A stretch of 64,000 nucleotides of DNA from JAKALD01 sp963817785 (lineage in GTDB: Bacteria > Pseudomonadota > Gammaproteobacteria > Burkholderiales > SG8-39). The translations under genes and the position numbers were made by a program. Location: positions 1 through 64,000 of the forward strand of contig CAWFPL010000005.1 of NCBI GenBank assembly GCA_963817785.1, read 5' to 3'. The notes beneath the pieces were generated by a model. The model saw only the letters and a program-made list of their open reading frames with translations. It made no database searches and was not told the origin of the DNA. Below are positions 43,197 through 51,921 of the stretch, piece after piece (the first letter of the stretch is position 1; the number at the start of each line of letters is the position of its first letter).

Positions 43197-46100
43197 ATGA
43201 CCCACGATATCTTCGCGCCCTCGCCCGACAGCCAGGCAACACAAGGCCGCCCAGCCCTGCCCGAACCCCAGCGCCAACGCTGGCAGCCGCTTCGGCTCGG
43301 CCTGGTCGAACTGTTCCACTACGACAGCGAGGAGTTCTGGTTCCGCGACGGCCACCTGCTACTGCGCGGCAACAACGGCACCGGCAAATCGAAGGTGCTG
43401 TCGCTGACCCTGCCCTTCCTGCTCGACGCGCAACTGCGTTCGTCGCGCATCGAACCCGATGGCGACGGCAGCAAGAAAATGGCGTGGAACCTGTTGATGA
43501 ACAGCTACCCACGGCGCATCGGTTATGCCTGGATCGAGTTCGGCCGCATGGCGGAAGACGGCAAACCGCGTTACTTCACTCTGGGCGCGGGCTTGTCGGC
43601 AGTGGCGGCACGCGCGCAGGTAGAGAGCTGGTTCTTCATGCTGGAGGACACCGATGGCGGCGGCCCGCGCATCGGCCGGGACCTCTGGCTCACCAATGAC
43701 CAGCGCGTGGTGCTGACACGTGAGCGCCTGCGCGAAGCCATCGAAGGCCGTGGCGTCGTCTTCGAAACGAGCGCCAGCTACCGGCGCGCTGTCGACGAAC
43801 GCCTGTTCCACCTCGGCACGCGGCGCTACGACGCGCTGATGGACACCTTGATCCAGTTGCGCCAACCGCAGTTGTCGAAAAAGCCCGACGAAGCCGGCCT
43901 CTCGCATGCGCTGACCGAAGCATTGCCGCCGATGCCGCAGGATCTGCTCACCGACGTCGCGCAAGCCCTAAACCAGTTGGAGGAAGACCGCCGCCAACTC
44001 GACGAACTCAAGGGCTTGGCCAGAGCGGTGGAGCGGTTCGACCAGCGCTACCGCGTCTATGCCGGCATGCTGACGCGCCGCCAGGCACGCGAACTGCGCC
44101 AGGCGCAAACCGATTTCGACAACGCGAGCCAAGAACGCAACCAGGCGCAAGCCGACCTGCTGACCGCCTTGGCCGCTGAGACGCAGGCACAACAGACCTG
44201 GGAGCAGACCGACCGCACGCTGGCCGCGCAACGCACCCGCCAGGAGACGCTGCAGTCCGACCCGATCAACCAGGACGCGAACCGGCTCGAAGGCGCCGAA
44301 AGGGAGGCCATCAAGCGCGTGGCGGCTGTGACGGCGGAGCAAGCAGATTGCACGCAGGCCCGCACCCGCTGGGAGCGCGAACAACAGGCCACTCGGCAAG
44401 CTGCGCGGCGCGCGACGCAGGCCGAGCAGGCGCTGCTGGCCGTGCGCCGCGAAGGCGCGGAGCACGCCGAGGGCGCCGGAGTGGCCGCAGCGTTCGGCGA
44501 AAGCCCGCTGGCCGCGCTGGCGCCGAGCGTGCTGGCCGACCTCGCCGTGCGCGAATTCGACACGGCACCCACGACGCTCCGCCACGCGGTGGACGCGCGC
44601 CGCGAACAATTGGCACTGCTGCAGCGCCGCCATCGCGAGTTGCAGGGAGCCGGCATGGCACTGGCGCAACGGCAGGAGACGCTGCGGGAGCGCCAGGGGG
44701 AGCTGGAACAAGCGGCAGACCGCCGCAGCACGGCCGATGCTGGGGTCGAACAAACCGGGCAGGCGCTGGTCGAAGCCTGGGTAACCCACTGCGCGAGCTT
44801 GGTGCAGCTTCGCCTGGACGACGGCGGCCCGCTGGAAGCCTTGCGCGATTGGGTGCTGCTCGCGGGTCCCGACAGAGAGGGCGACAACCCCGTCCGGCGG
44901 GCCTTGCAAGCGGCACAACAGCAAGCCAGCGTGCGGCATGCGTCGCGGCAGGTCGCCCTCGGAACGCAGCGCGATGCACTGCAACGCGAGCGTATAGAGC
45001 TCGAGGCCGAGCGCGAGCAACTGCGCGCCGGCCGTGATGCCGTGCCGCCGCTGCCCTACACGCGCACGGCCGACACGCGCTCGACTGGCACCGGCAGCCA
45101 ACGTGCCGGCGCCCCGCTTTGGCAGCTCGTCGATTTTCATGACCACGTCGACGGCATGCAGCGCGCGGGTCTCGAAGCTGCACTCGAAGCCTCGGGCCTG
45201 CTCGACGCCTGGGTCACGCCCAACGGCACGCTGCTCATCGCCGAGAACGGCAACCCACCCTGGTTCGACACCCAGTGGGCCCAGCGCCCGCCCGCGCCCG
45301 GCACATCGCTGGCCGGTTGGCTGCGGACCGACGTGCCCGCCGATGCCTCGGTGCAAGCCGCCACCGTCGAACGCCTGCTCGCCAGCGTGGCCTGCGGCCG
45401 TGTGAGCGATGCCGCCGAAGCCTGGGTCGCGCCGGATGGACGCTTCCGCCTCGGTACGCTGGCGGGCGCATGGAGCAAACCGCAGGCGGTCTACATTGGC
45501 CATGCCGCCCGCGCGATGGCCCGCCGGCAACGGCTGGAAGCGGTCGCGCAGCGCCTCGACCGCCTGCACAGCGAAAGCACGGCCGTGGACCTACAGCTCG
45601 AGCAGCTCGAAGCCGATCGGAGCCAGAGCGAACACGAATGGCGCAACACCCCTTCCGACCAGCCTCTACGCCAAGCGCTGATGAACACCGCCACCTGCGC
45701 CCGTGAATTCCAGACCGTCCGCACCCGGCTGGACCAGGCCGAAGCCCAATGCCGCGAGGCCGAGCAAACCCTGCATGCGGCTCGCGAGCGCGTTCAGCGC
45801 GACGCAACGGACATGCGCTTGCCGCCGGCCGCCGAAGCGCTGGCCCCCATCGAAGCCGCGTTGCAGGCTTTCAACGACGCGCAGTACCGGTTGGTGCAGG
45901 CGGCTCAGGAATGGCGGCGTGCCCAGCCCGAGTTGCTGTCGCAACGATCGCGCGAAGGCGACGCGCTGGCGCTGCTGAAGGAACGCGAAGAAAGGCTCAC
46001 TGCCAGCCGCATTGAAGCCGACGAAGCGCAGGCGCGCTTCGAGGTCCTGCGCGAGACCGTCGGCGCCCAGGTCGATGGCCTGCGCCGGCAACTGGCCGAA

Positions 46101-47420
46101 GCGCGCCAGGCCGTGCAGTCCGCCGATGCGGCCCAGCGTTCGGCCACCGAAGCGCGCCGCTTGGCCGGCGAAGCTCGCGCACGCGCCGGCGCCAAGAGCG
46201 AAAGCGCTGAAATCACGCTTACCCAGCGCACGGCCGCACGCGCCACGGCTGTCGCACATCTTCAGCGCTTTGCCAACAGCAGCCTGCTGTCGTCCGCGTT
46301 GCCCGACATCGAACTGCCCGATCTGCGCAGCGCCTGGACCATCGACCCCGCATTGACACTCGCGCGTCGCATCGAGCAGGCGCTCGCGCACATCAGCGAT
46401 GACGACGCCGGCTGGAGCCGCGTGCAGCGGATGATCACCGAGGACCTGCAGGAATTGCAGCGTGCGTTGAGTGCGCTCGGCCACCAGGCACCGGCCGAGC
46501 CCAGCGACTGGGGCTTCGTCGTGCACATCATCTTTCACAACCGCCCCGAGCGCCCCGACCAGCTCGCGCTGCGCCTGTCCGACGACATCCACCAGCGCAG
46601 CGAACTGCTCACCGCGAAGGAAAGCGAGATCCTGGAGAACTACCTGCAGGCCGAGATCGCCGCCGAAGTGCAACGCCTGCTACGCGCGGCCGAGACCCAG
46701 GTGCAAGCCATCAACAGGGAACTGCACAAGCGCCCGACCTCCACCGGCGTGCGCTACCGCCTGCAATGGCAGCCGCTCGGTGAAGATGAAGGCGCACCGG
46801 TCGGCCTCGACGCCGCGCGCCGGCACCTGCTCAACACCAGCGCGGACCTTTGGTCGGCCGAAGACCGGCGTGTCGTCGGGGCCATGCTTCAACAGCGCAT
46901 CAGTGCCGAGCGCGAGCGCGCCGATGCAGATCCGGGAAGACTCGTGGGCGATGCCGGCGGCAGCATGGTTGATCAGTTGGCGCGTGCGTTCGACTACCGC
47001 CGCTGGCACCGCTTCCGCGTCGAACGTTTCCAGGACGGCCAATGGCGCAAGCTCTCAGGGCCTGCCTCCAGCGGCGAGCGCGCCCTGGGCCTGACGGTGC
47101 CACTCTTCGCGGCCATCGCGAGTTTCTACAGCCAGGGCAGCCATCCGAACGCACCACGCCTGATGCTGCTCGACGAAGCCTTCGCCGGCATCGACGATGC
47201 GGCGCGGGCGCACTGCATGGGGCTGATCCGCGAGTTCGACCTCGACTTCGTGATCACCAGCGAACGCGAGTGGGCGTGTTATGCCGAACTGCCCGGTGTT
47301 TCGATCTGCCAATTACAGCGGAGCGAAGGCATCGACGCGGTGTTCGTCTCGCGCTGGACCTGGGACGGCCGGGTCAAACGGCGCGAGGACGATCCGGACC
47401 GGCGGTTTGCACCGGCATGA
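43197..47420 (+). CDS. jetC: Wadjet JetC, SMC-like ATPase (TIGR02680 type)
   Basis: 1407 residues. Walker A is LRGNNGTGKSKVLSLTLPFL near residue 60, followed by long coiled-coil arms rich in Ala, Glu, Arg and Gln. The C-terminal head has the signature SGPASSGERALGLTVPL and Walker B LMLLDEAFAGIDD. This is the loop-extruding motor of Wadjet. All ATPase motifs are intact. The stop codon overlaps the jetD start (ATGA). Confidence 0.93.
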   Translation: MTHDIFAPSPDSQATQGRPALPEPQRQRWQPLRLGLVELFHYDSEEFWFRDGHLLLRGNNGTGKSKVLSLTLPFLLDAQLRSSRIEPDGDGSKKMAWNLLMNSYPRRIGYAWIEFGRMAEDGKPRYFTLGAGLSAVAARAQVESWFFMLEDTDGGGPRIGRDLWLTNDQRVVLTRERLREAIEGRGVVFETSASYRRAVDERLFHLGTRRYDALMDTLIQLRQPQLSKKPDEAGLSHALTEALPPMPQDLLTDVAQALNQLEEDRRQLDELKGLARAVERFDQRYRVYAGMLTRRQARELRQAQTDFDNASQERNQAQADLLTALAAETQAQQTWEQTDRTLAAQRTRQETLQSDPINQDANRLEGAEREAIKRVAAVTAEQADCTQARTRWEREQQATRQAARRATQAEQALLAVRREGAEHAEGAGVAAAFGESPLAALAPSVLADLAVREFDTAPTTLRHAVDARREQLALLQRRHRELQGAGMALAQRQETLRERQGELEQAADRRSTADAGVEQTGQALVEAWVTHCASLVQLRLDDGGPLEALRDWVLLAGPDREGDNPVRRALQAAQQQASVRHASRQVALGTQRDALQRERIELEAEREQLRAGRDAVPPLPYTRTADTRSTGTGSQRAGAPLWQLVDFHDHVDGMQRAGLEAALEASGLLDAWVTPNGTLLIAENGNPPWFDTQWAQRPPAPGTSLAGWLRTDVPADASVQAATVERLLASVACGRVSDAAEAWVAPDGRFRLGTLAGAWSKPQAVYIGHAARAMARRQRLEAVAQRLDRLHSESTAVDLQLEQLEADRSQSEHEWRNTPSDQPLRQALMNTATCAREFQTVRTRLDQAEAQCREAEQTLHAARERVQRDATDMRLPPAAEALAPIEAALQAFNDAQYRLVQAAQEWRRAQPELLSQRSREGDALALLKEREERLTASRIEADEAQARFEVLRETVGAQVDGLRRQLAEARQAVQSADAAQRSATEARRLAGEARARAGAKSESAEITLTQRTAARATAVAHLQRFANSSLLSSALPDIELPDLRSAWTIDPALTLARRIEQALAHISDDDAGWSRVQRMITEDLQELQRALSALGHQAPAEPSDWGFVVHIIFHNRPERPDQLALRLSDDIHQRSELLTAKESEILENYLQAEIAAEVQRLLRAAETQVQAINRELHKRPTSTGVRYRLQWQPLGEDEGAPVGLDAARRHLLNTSADLWSAEDRRVVGAMLQQRISAERERADADPGRLVGDAGGSMVDQLARAFDYRRWHRFRVERFQDGQWRKLSGPASSGERALGLTVPLFAAIASFYSQGSHPNAPRLMLLDEAFAGIDDAARAHCMGLIREFDLDFVITSEREWACYAELPGVSICQLQRSEGIDAVFVSRWTWDGRVKRREDDPDRRFAPA

Positions 47421-48670
47421 TTCGCATGGATCCGCGTCTGCACAAACTGCTCGGCGGCGACGAGCTGGCAGCATTACGCAAGCGTCTACGCCGCCATTTC
47501 GAACGCACTGCGCCGGGCACGCCGCCGGGCCTGCTGCGCCTGAGCTCCCTGAGCCCCGCGGAACGTGAAGCGCTGGCCCTGCTGACGGGACGCCCGCCGC
47601 TGGACGCAAAGTCGATGCAGATCGGCGTCAGCCTGGTCGACGCCGCGCTGCTCAATGCCGGCATCGCGGGTTCGCTGCGGGAGGCGCTCGAACAAATTGA
47701 CGGCCCCATCGTGCACCTCGCGTCGGCCCGCGCCGCGGCCAAGGCGACCTGGTCCACGGTCGTCACGTCTTGCACTCACCCCGCCCTCGCCGGCTATTTG
47801 CAGGCGCCGGTAGCGCTCGGGTTGCTCAAGCGCCTGGCCCGGCAAGACACCTCGGCCGCCGAGCACCTGCTCAAATGCGCGGACGTCGTGCTGCGCCGCC
47901 TGCCGGCCGGCGGCTTGGCGCGCGCTCAACTGGCTGCCGAAACACTCGGAAACGCGCATGCGCTGGACACCGGCCAAGCCACCGCGACGCTCGTGCTGGC
48001 GGCCTGGCGCCGGATCGAAAGGGGTCCGTCGGGCATCGACGATCCCGATGACCCGCCCGACGTCACGCCCGACGAACACATCCGCGACATCTGGGCGCGG
48101 GCCGGCATACTGGTCAATGAACTGGCTCGCCCGGCCTTGTTGCTGAATCTGCCTATTCAGGCCAACGAGGTACCCGTGTGCACACCGGGCGAACCCGCGT
48201 ATCTGTCGCTGCGCCGGCTGCTGCGTACGCCGCCGCGCTGGGCCGTGGCCGGCCTGACCGTGTTCGTGTGCGAGAACCCCAATCTGGTTGCCATCGTCGC
48301 CGACCGGCTCGGCGTCCGTTGCGGCCCGCTGGTCTGCACCGATGGCATGCCGGCAGCAGCGCAGCGAACACTGCTCACCCAATTGGCGCAGGCCGGCGCC
48401 CATCTGCGCTATCACGGTGACTTCGACTGGCCCGGCGTGCAGATCGCCAACCATGTCATTCGCGCCTGGGGAGCACATCCCTGGCGTTTCGGCGCCCTGG
48501 ACTACGAAGCCGCGGCGGCGAGCGCGCCGCACGCACGGCGCGATTTGGCCGACGGCTGCATCGTCGCATCGTGGGACGCCGCTTTGGCGCCGGCGATGCA
48601 GCGTCATGGGCGGGCCGTCGCTGAAGAAGCCGTGGCCGCAACCCTGTCGCAAGACCTTCAGCAAGATTGA
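47417..48670 (+). CDS. jetD: Wadjet JetD, TOPRIM nuclease (DUF2399 / TIGR02679 type)
   Basis: 417 residues. The C-terminal TOPRIM region includes VFVCENPNLVAIVADRLG (catalytic Glu) and YHGDFDWPGVQIA (Asp pair). JetD is the nuclease that cuts the plasmid once JetABC has extruded it. It starts in the jetC stop codon, and a frame starting at 47042 is a false extension. The locus therefore has all four core genes in the order A-B-C-D. Confidence 0.91.
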   Translation: MIRMDPRLHKLLGGDELAALRKRLRRHFERTAPGTPPGLLRLSSLSPAEREALALLTGRPPLDAKSMQIGVSLVDAALLNAGIAGSLREALEQIDGPIVHLASARAAAKATWSTVVTSCTHPALAGYLQAPVALGLLKRLARQDTSAAEHLLKCADVVLRRLPAGGLARAQLAAETLGNAHALDTGQATATLVLAAWRRIERGPSGIDDPDDPPDVTPDEHIRDIWARAGILVNELARPALLLNLPIQANEVPVCTPGEPAYLSLRRLLRTPPRWAVAGLTVFVCENPNLVAIVADRLGVRCGPLVCTDGMPAAAQRTLLTQLAQAGAHLRYHGDFDWPGVQIANHVIRAWGAHPWRFGALDYEAAAASAPHARRDLADGCIVASWDAALAPAMQRHGRAVAEEAVAATLSQDLQQD

Positions 48671-48685
48671 ATCACAGGAAACCAC

Positions 48686-48856
48686 ATGGCCCATCCGCAA
48701 GACTCGGTATTTGAGCGCTTCGTCACTCAGCGGAAGAAGAACTTGCAGCGCATCGCGCGCCATGCCCGCGCAAAGCACCAACTACCGGATGTGATCAATG
48801 AAGCCTGGGTCGTTGCTTGCGATCTGGCAGCGCGCAAGGGCACCGCCATCTGTTGA
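48686..48856 (+). pseudogene. Short, probably truncated gene after jetD
   Basis: A 56-codon frame starting 15 bases after jetD: the N-terminus DSVFERFVTQRKKNLQRIAR and DVINEAWVVACDLAARKG look like the beginning of a longer helical protein of the kind seen in integrative elements. It stops abruptly (TAIC-stop), and the downstream DNA has no matching continuation. I read it as cut by rearrangement, marking the end of the Wadjet segment. Confidence 0.45.
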
Positions 48857-49345
48857 TCTCCGCGTCGCACGCCTACCGTCGTTGCGCGCAGGCTCGGTTG
48901 TCAGCGACCTACCAGATCCCAGTTCCTACGCTGGCCATACAAGGTAGACCACGAAAACCCGCTTGGCCGATGTGCGCTTGCCTACGCCACGGTACGCCCT
49001 ACTCCCATTCGATTATTCAAACAGTGTCTAACTATCTGATTTTGTTGTCAAATTCTTTTGCCTGACGACGAAACGCCGACAGCGATCCCGTCAAAATCCT
49101 ACGCTTTTGATTTTGCAGAGAAATTCGGCCGAAAATTTTTTTCTTGGTTTCAGCTACTATCGGGATGCTCTGTGAGCCGCGCGCAGTTCAGCTCGCTTTA
49201 TCCATATAATCTGCTCCTCAGAAAACTACCGTCAAGACACTGCGGTCTCACGCTGCAGACCCATCATCCAGTGTTGGCTTGGGCCGCCGAGGCTCCGCAT
49301 CGATGATCGCGACTGATGTCTCTCGCGTTCCCTCAAAAGCTTACC
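48857..49345. other. Non-coding junction between the Wadjet segment and the minus-strand defence operon
   Basis: No credible gene. The middle is AT-rich (TTGTTGTCAAATTC and a T run at 49136-49142) and contains the palindrome TTCGGCCGAA (49124-49133) followed closely by the T run, a possible weak end signal for one or both flanking operons, which converge here. Confidence 0.4.
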
Positions 49346-50854
49346 CTACGACGACTCTACTTCGCCTTCCCCTTCGCGGCCGTCCAATATTCGTCGCCAG
49401 GTTCGGTTCGCCACCTGGATAAGGTAGAGGTCGGCGACTTGCTTGGCGGTCCGCAGGTTCGCCAAAGAGGTTTCGGCCGGATTTCCTTGAACGGTGAGGG
49501 ACTTGAACAGCAGCTGTCTATTCTCGCGCTCCGGGACGATCGGCGAGAACGCCTCGTGCAGGCGGCCGTCGATGTCCTCCTGCGCGCCGTTCCAACCTCC
49601 ATATCGCCGCAGTGCGCCGAAAAGGCTGAAGATAAAGGCATTCCGGGCGAGCTGATCGAAGTTATAGTAGACGTCCGATTTGGCGATGAAGGCCAGCCCG
49701 TGAAAGTAGTGGCTGAAGATGGGCTCGGCCTCATCTTCTGGCAGGGGCAAGAAGGCCATCATGCAAGTCACTGCGCGGTCGATCATCTCGTTCGTCATCG
49801 CGACGGCCCTGCCGGTCCCCCAGAAGCTCTCGCCAACGCCGATATTGACGGCGAGATTATGCTCAAGGTCGCACACGCCCTTGAACATCTCCTGCTCAAA
49901 GCCAGGCGGCTCGAACCAAAAATAGCCAATGGTTGCGATGTTGAGGCAGGCGACCACGAGCTTGGCGAGGCTGGCCAATCGGCCGTGAAGGGAAGACACG
50001 GGCAGATTATCGTACAGCGTGATCTGCAGCGTGAAGCGATCCTTCTTACCCGCCCAAAGGAGCTGCACGTGGTCGAAGCGCTCATTCCAGCGCGTCAGAA
50101 CCTTGGCCCTCACGGAATGCGACGGCGTGTAGACCGTCACGTTCGCCCGCCAGCGTGGCTTCTCTGCGCCCTTCGCTGCGGCCGGCCGCTTTAACTCCTC
50201 CTCGGCGAGCGCGCGCATTTCGCGGTCCTGCCGCTCCATGTCTTCTCGCACCCACCTGACCCACTCCCGCGGCTCGCCGTTCAGCTCCTCATACTTGGCA
50301 ATGAAGGGCGGGCTCAGCATGATCCGCGAGCGCTCGGGGTCAGCCATGGTGTCGAGGAACCACTCGGTCAACTCATCCGCCGCGCCGCTGCGGATGCCCC
50401 GGGTCCGCTCGTGGTCCAGTCGCACGCGCGCCAAGCCCAGGGCTTTCCCTGCATCCTCGGGCTGGACCACGTCGCTCGGCGGCAGGTCGGTGAGCTCGGC
50501 ATTCGGATCCACATAGAGCGACGCCAACCGCATGGCGTGCGCGCGCTCGGCGAACTGCCTCGCCGCTTCGAAATCCGCCGGATCAATCCTGACCAGAGGC
50601 GACCAGACCGCCCACTGCAGTTTGCGTTTGTGGTTATCGAGGGACCGCTCGACCCAGGTCCCGTCAAGGCTGTCGTGGCCGATCGTCCGGGCGCCCAGCA
50701 TGCTGGCTTTCCCCACCTCCTCAAGCGCCAGGAGGCTTAGGTGGTAGACGATGTGGGGCCACTCTGTGCCGCCACCTAGGCGGTCAGCGGCGGCGATGAA
50801 GCTCTCCGCCTGATCCAGGCAGAGGGCTCGCGCCCGTTGAAGCTTTTCGTCCAT
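49346..50854 (-). CDS. AbiV-like protein with N-terminal HEPN domain
   Basis: 502 residues. The N-terminus ESFIAAADRLGG ... HIVYHLSLLALEEVGKASML is the AbiV/HEPN pattern (helix with LALEExGKA). A long unknown C-terminal region follows. AbiV proteins act in abortive phage defence, and HEPN domains are often RNases, but the RxxxxH catalytic motif is not obvious to me here. It is the last gene of the minus-strand series, 142 bases after the exonuclease gene, so it may have its own promoter. Confidence 0.75.
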   Translation of the reverse strand: MDEKLQRARALCLDQAESFIAAADRLGGGTEWPHIVYHLSLLALEEVGKASMLGARTIGHDSLDGTWVERSLDNHKRKLQWAVWSPLVRIDPADFEAARQFAERAHAMRLASLYVDPNAELTDLPPSDVVQPEDAGKALGLARVRLDHERTRGIRSGAADELTEWFLDTMADPERSRIMLSPPFIAKYEELNGEPREWVRWVREDMERQDREMRALAEEELKRPAAAKGAEKPRWRANVTVYTPSHSVRAKVLTRWNERFDHVQLLWAGKKDRFTLQITLYDNLPVSSLHGRLASLAKLVVACLNIATIGYFWFEPPGFEQEMFKGVCDLEHNLAVNIGVGESFWGTGRAVAMTNEMIDRAVTCMMAFLPLPEDEAEPIFSHYFHGLAFIAKSDVYYNFDQLARNAFIFSLFGALRRYGGWNGAQEDIDGRLHEAFSPIVPERENRQLLFKSLTVQGNPAETSLANLRTAKQVADLYLIQVANRTWRRILDGREGEGEVESS

Positions 50855-50996
50855 GGAGAGGCGTTACCGTCAAGCCGGGTGGTCGGAGGATTTGATCACC
50901 TTAGTCGCAACCTCGAGTCGACGCCCACCTCGCAAATGGGTCACTCACCAGCAAGTACGTCCACACGGCCCTGATCATGGCGGCCTTTGACTAAGG

Positions 50997-51890
50997 TCAC
51001 CGGCTTCGATTTGAGTACCGTTGAAACGCAGTGATTTCATAGATAGGCGGAGTTGCGTTCGAACGAAGGATCTCGGTTCTTAGAAAGGCAACTTCGGCTT
51101 CCACGCGATCGGGATCGACGTCGATGCGCCAGGCGCGCGGACCAACGCCGGGATTCGTGTTCCATCGGTACCCGCGGTGCTTCAGGGCATCCTTGGTCTC
51201 GAATGGCGCGCCCTCCGCAAAAATGCGCCATGTCGGCTGCCGAGCAACCTGAAGCAGTTTCTCGAGCACCCGCTTGCCACTTTTCGGCAATACCATCGTA
51301 GTCAGCGCGATGCCGGCCCGACAGTCGTCCACCGCTCGGTGGGCATCGAAGAAATAAGAGAAGCACGAGAGCAAATCGGAAAGGCGCCGGCCTTCAATTC
51401 CCTCGTCTCTCCAAGGAACGTCGCACATGGTGCATGCCCAGGGCTTCGCCGCGAATAGAGGCGATATCCGCTCGGCGAAGGGGCGATCGAAGGCCGCATT
51501 GTGCGCAAGGATAACAGCAGCCTGACCAGCGAATGCGTCGATAGTCGCTGCGTCCAGCTTATGGCCCATCACCTGTTCATCCGTGAGGCCAGTGATCGCG
51601 GTGATTTCCGACGGAATCGGCTCGCTCGGCTCATTGAATTGATGCAGCGCAGTATGCACGGCGAAGACCCGACCGTCATTCGTATAGTCGAACGGCACCA
51701 TGGCGAGTTCTATTGGTTCACTACTTGAAGGATCGAGACCAGTGCTCTCGATATCTAGGAAAATGCCACGCCGGACCGGTGTTCCGTCATTAAGTTCAAG
51801 TCGCCGTGCTAGGTCAAGCCGCCGCAAGACACGGTACTGCCCTGTCTCCTCGAGAGCACGAACCATGCTATCTGGATCGTCGATCGTCAT
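50997..51890 (-). CDS. DEDDh 3'-5' exonuclease (DnaQ-like)
   Basis: 297 residues. Exo I is FLDIESTGLDPSSSEPIELA (Asp, Glu), Exo II is LAHNAAFDRPFAERI, and Exo III is AHRAVDDCRAG, giving the full D-E-D-H-D set. The C-terminal part resembles the extension found in stand-alone DnaQ-like proteins (FETKDALKHRGYRWN). It lies 31 bases after the reverse-transcriptase fusion, so they are very probably one transcript. It could degrade or mature the DNA product, or limit its toxicity. Confidence 0.9.
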   Translation of the reverse strand: MTIDDPDSMVRALEETGQYRVLRRLDLARRLELNDGTPVRRGIFLDIESTGLDPSSSEPIELAMVPFDYTNDGRVFAVHTALHQFNEPSEPIPSEITAITGLTDEQVMGHKLDAATIDAFAGQAAVILAHNAAFDRPFAERISPLFAAKPWACTMCDVPWRDEGIEGRRLSDLLSCFSYFFDAHRAVDDCRAGIALTTMVLPKSGKRVLEKLLQVARQPTWRIFAEGAPFETKDALKHRGYRWNTNPGVGPRAWRIDVDPDRVEAEVAFLRTEILRSNATPPIYEITAFQRYSNRSR

Positions 51891-51921
51891 AATTCTGCGT
51901 CGCTCCCAGCGATGACTTAGC

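Noticed and set aside
43968..45569. 533-codon frame antisense to jetC
   Set aside because: Shadow of the coiled-coil region of JetC; no recognisable protein features.
48817..49065. 82-codon plus-strand frame after jetD
   Set aside because: No family features; begins inside the truncated gene and runs into AT-rich junction DNA.
49316..50194. 292-codon plus-strand frame
   Set aside because: Antisense to the AbiV-like gene, which has clear HEPN features and family-like composition.
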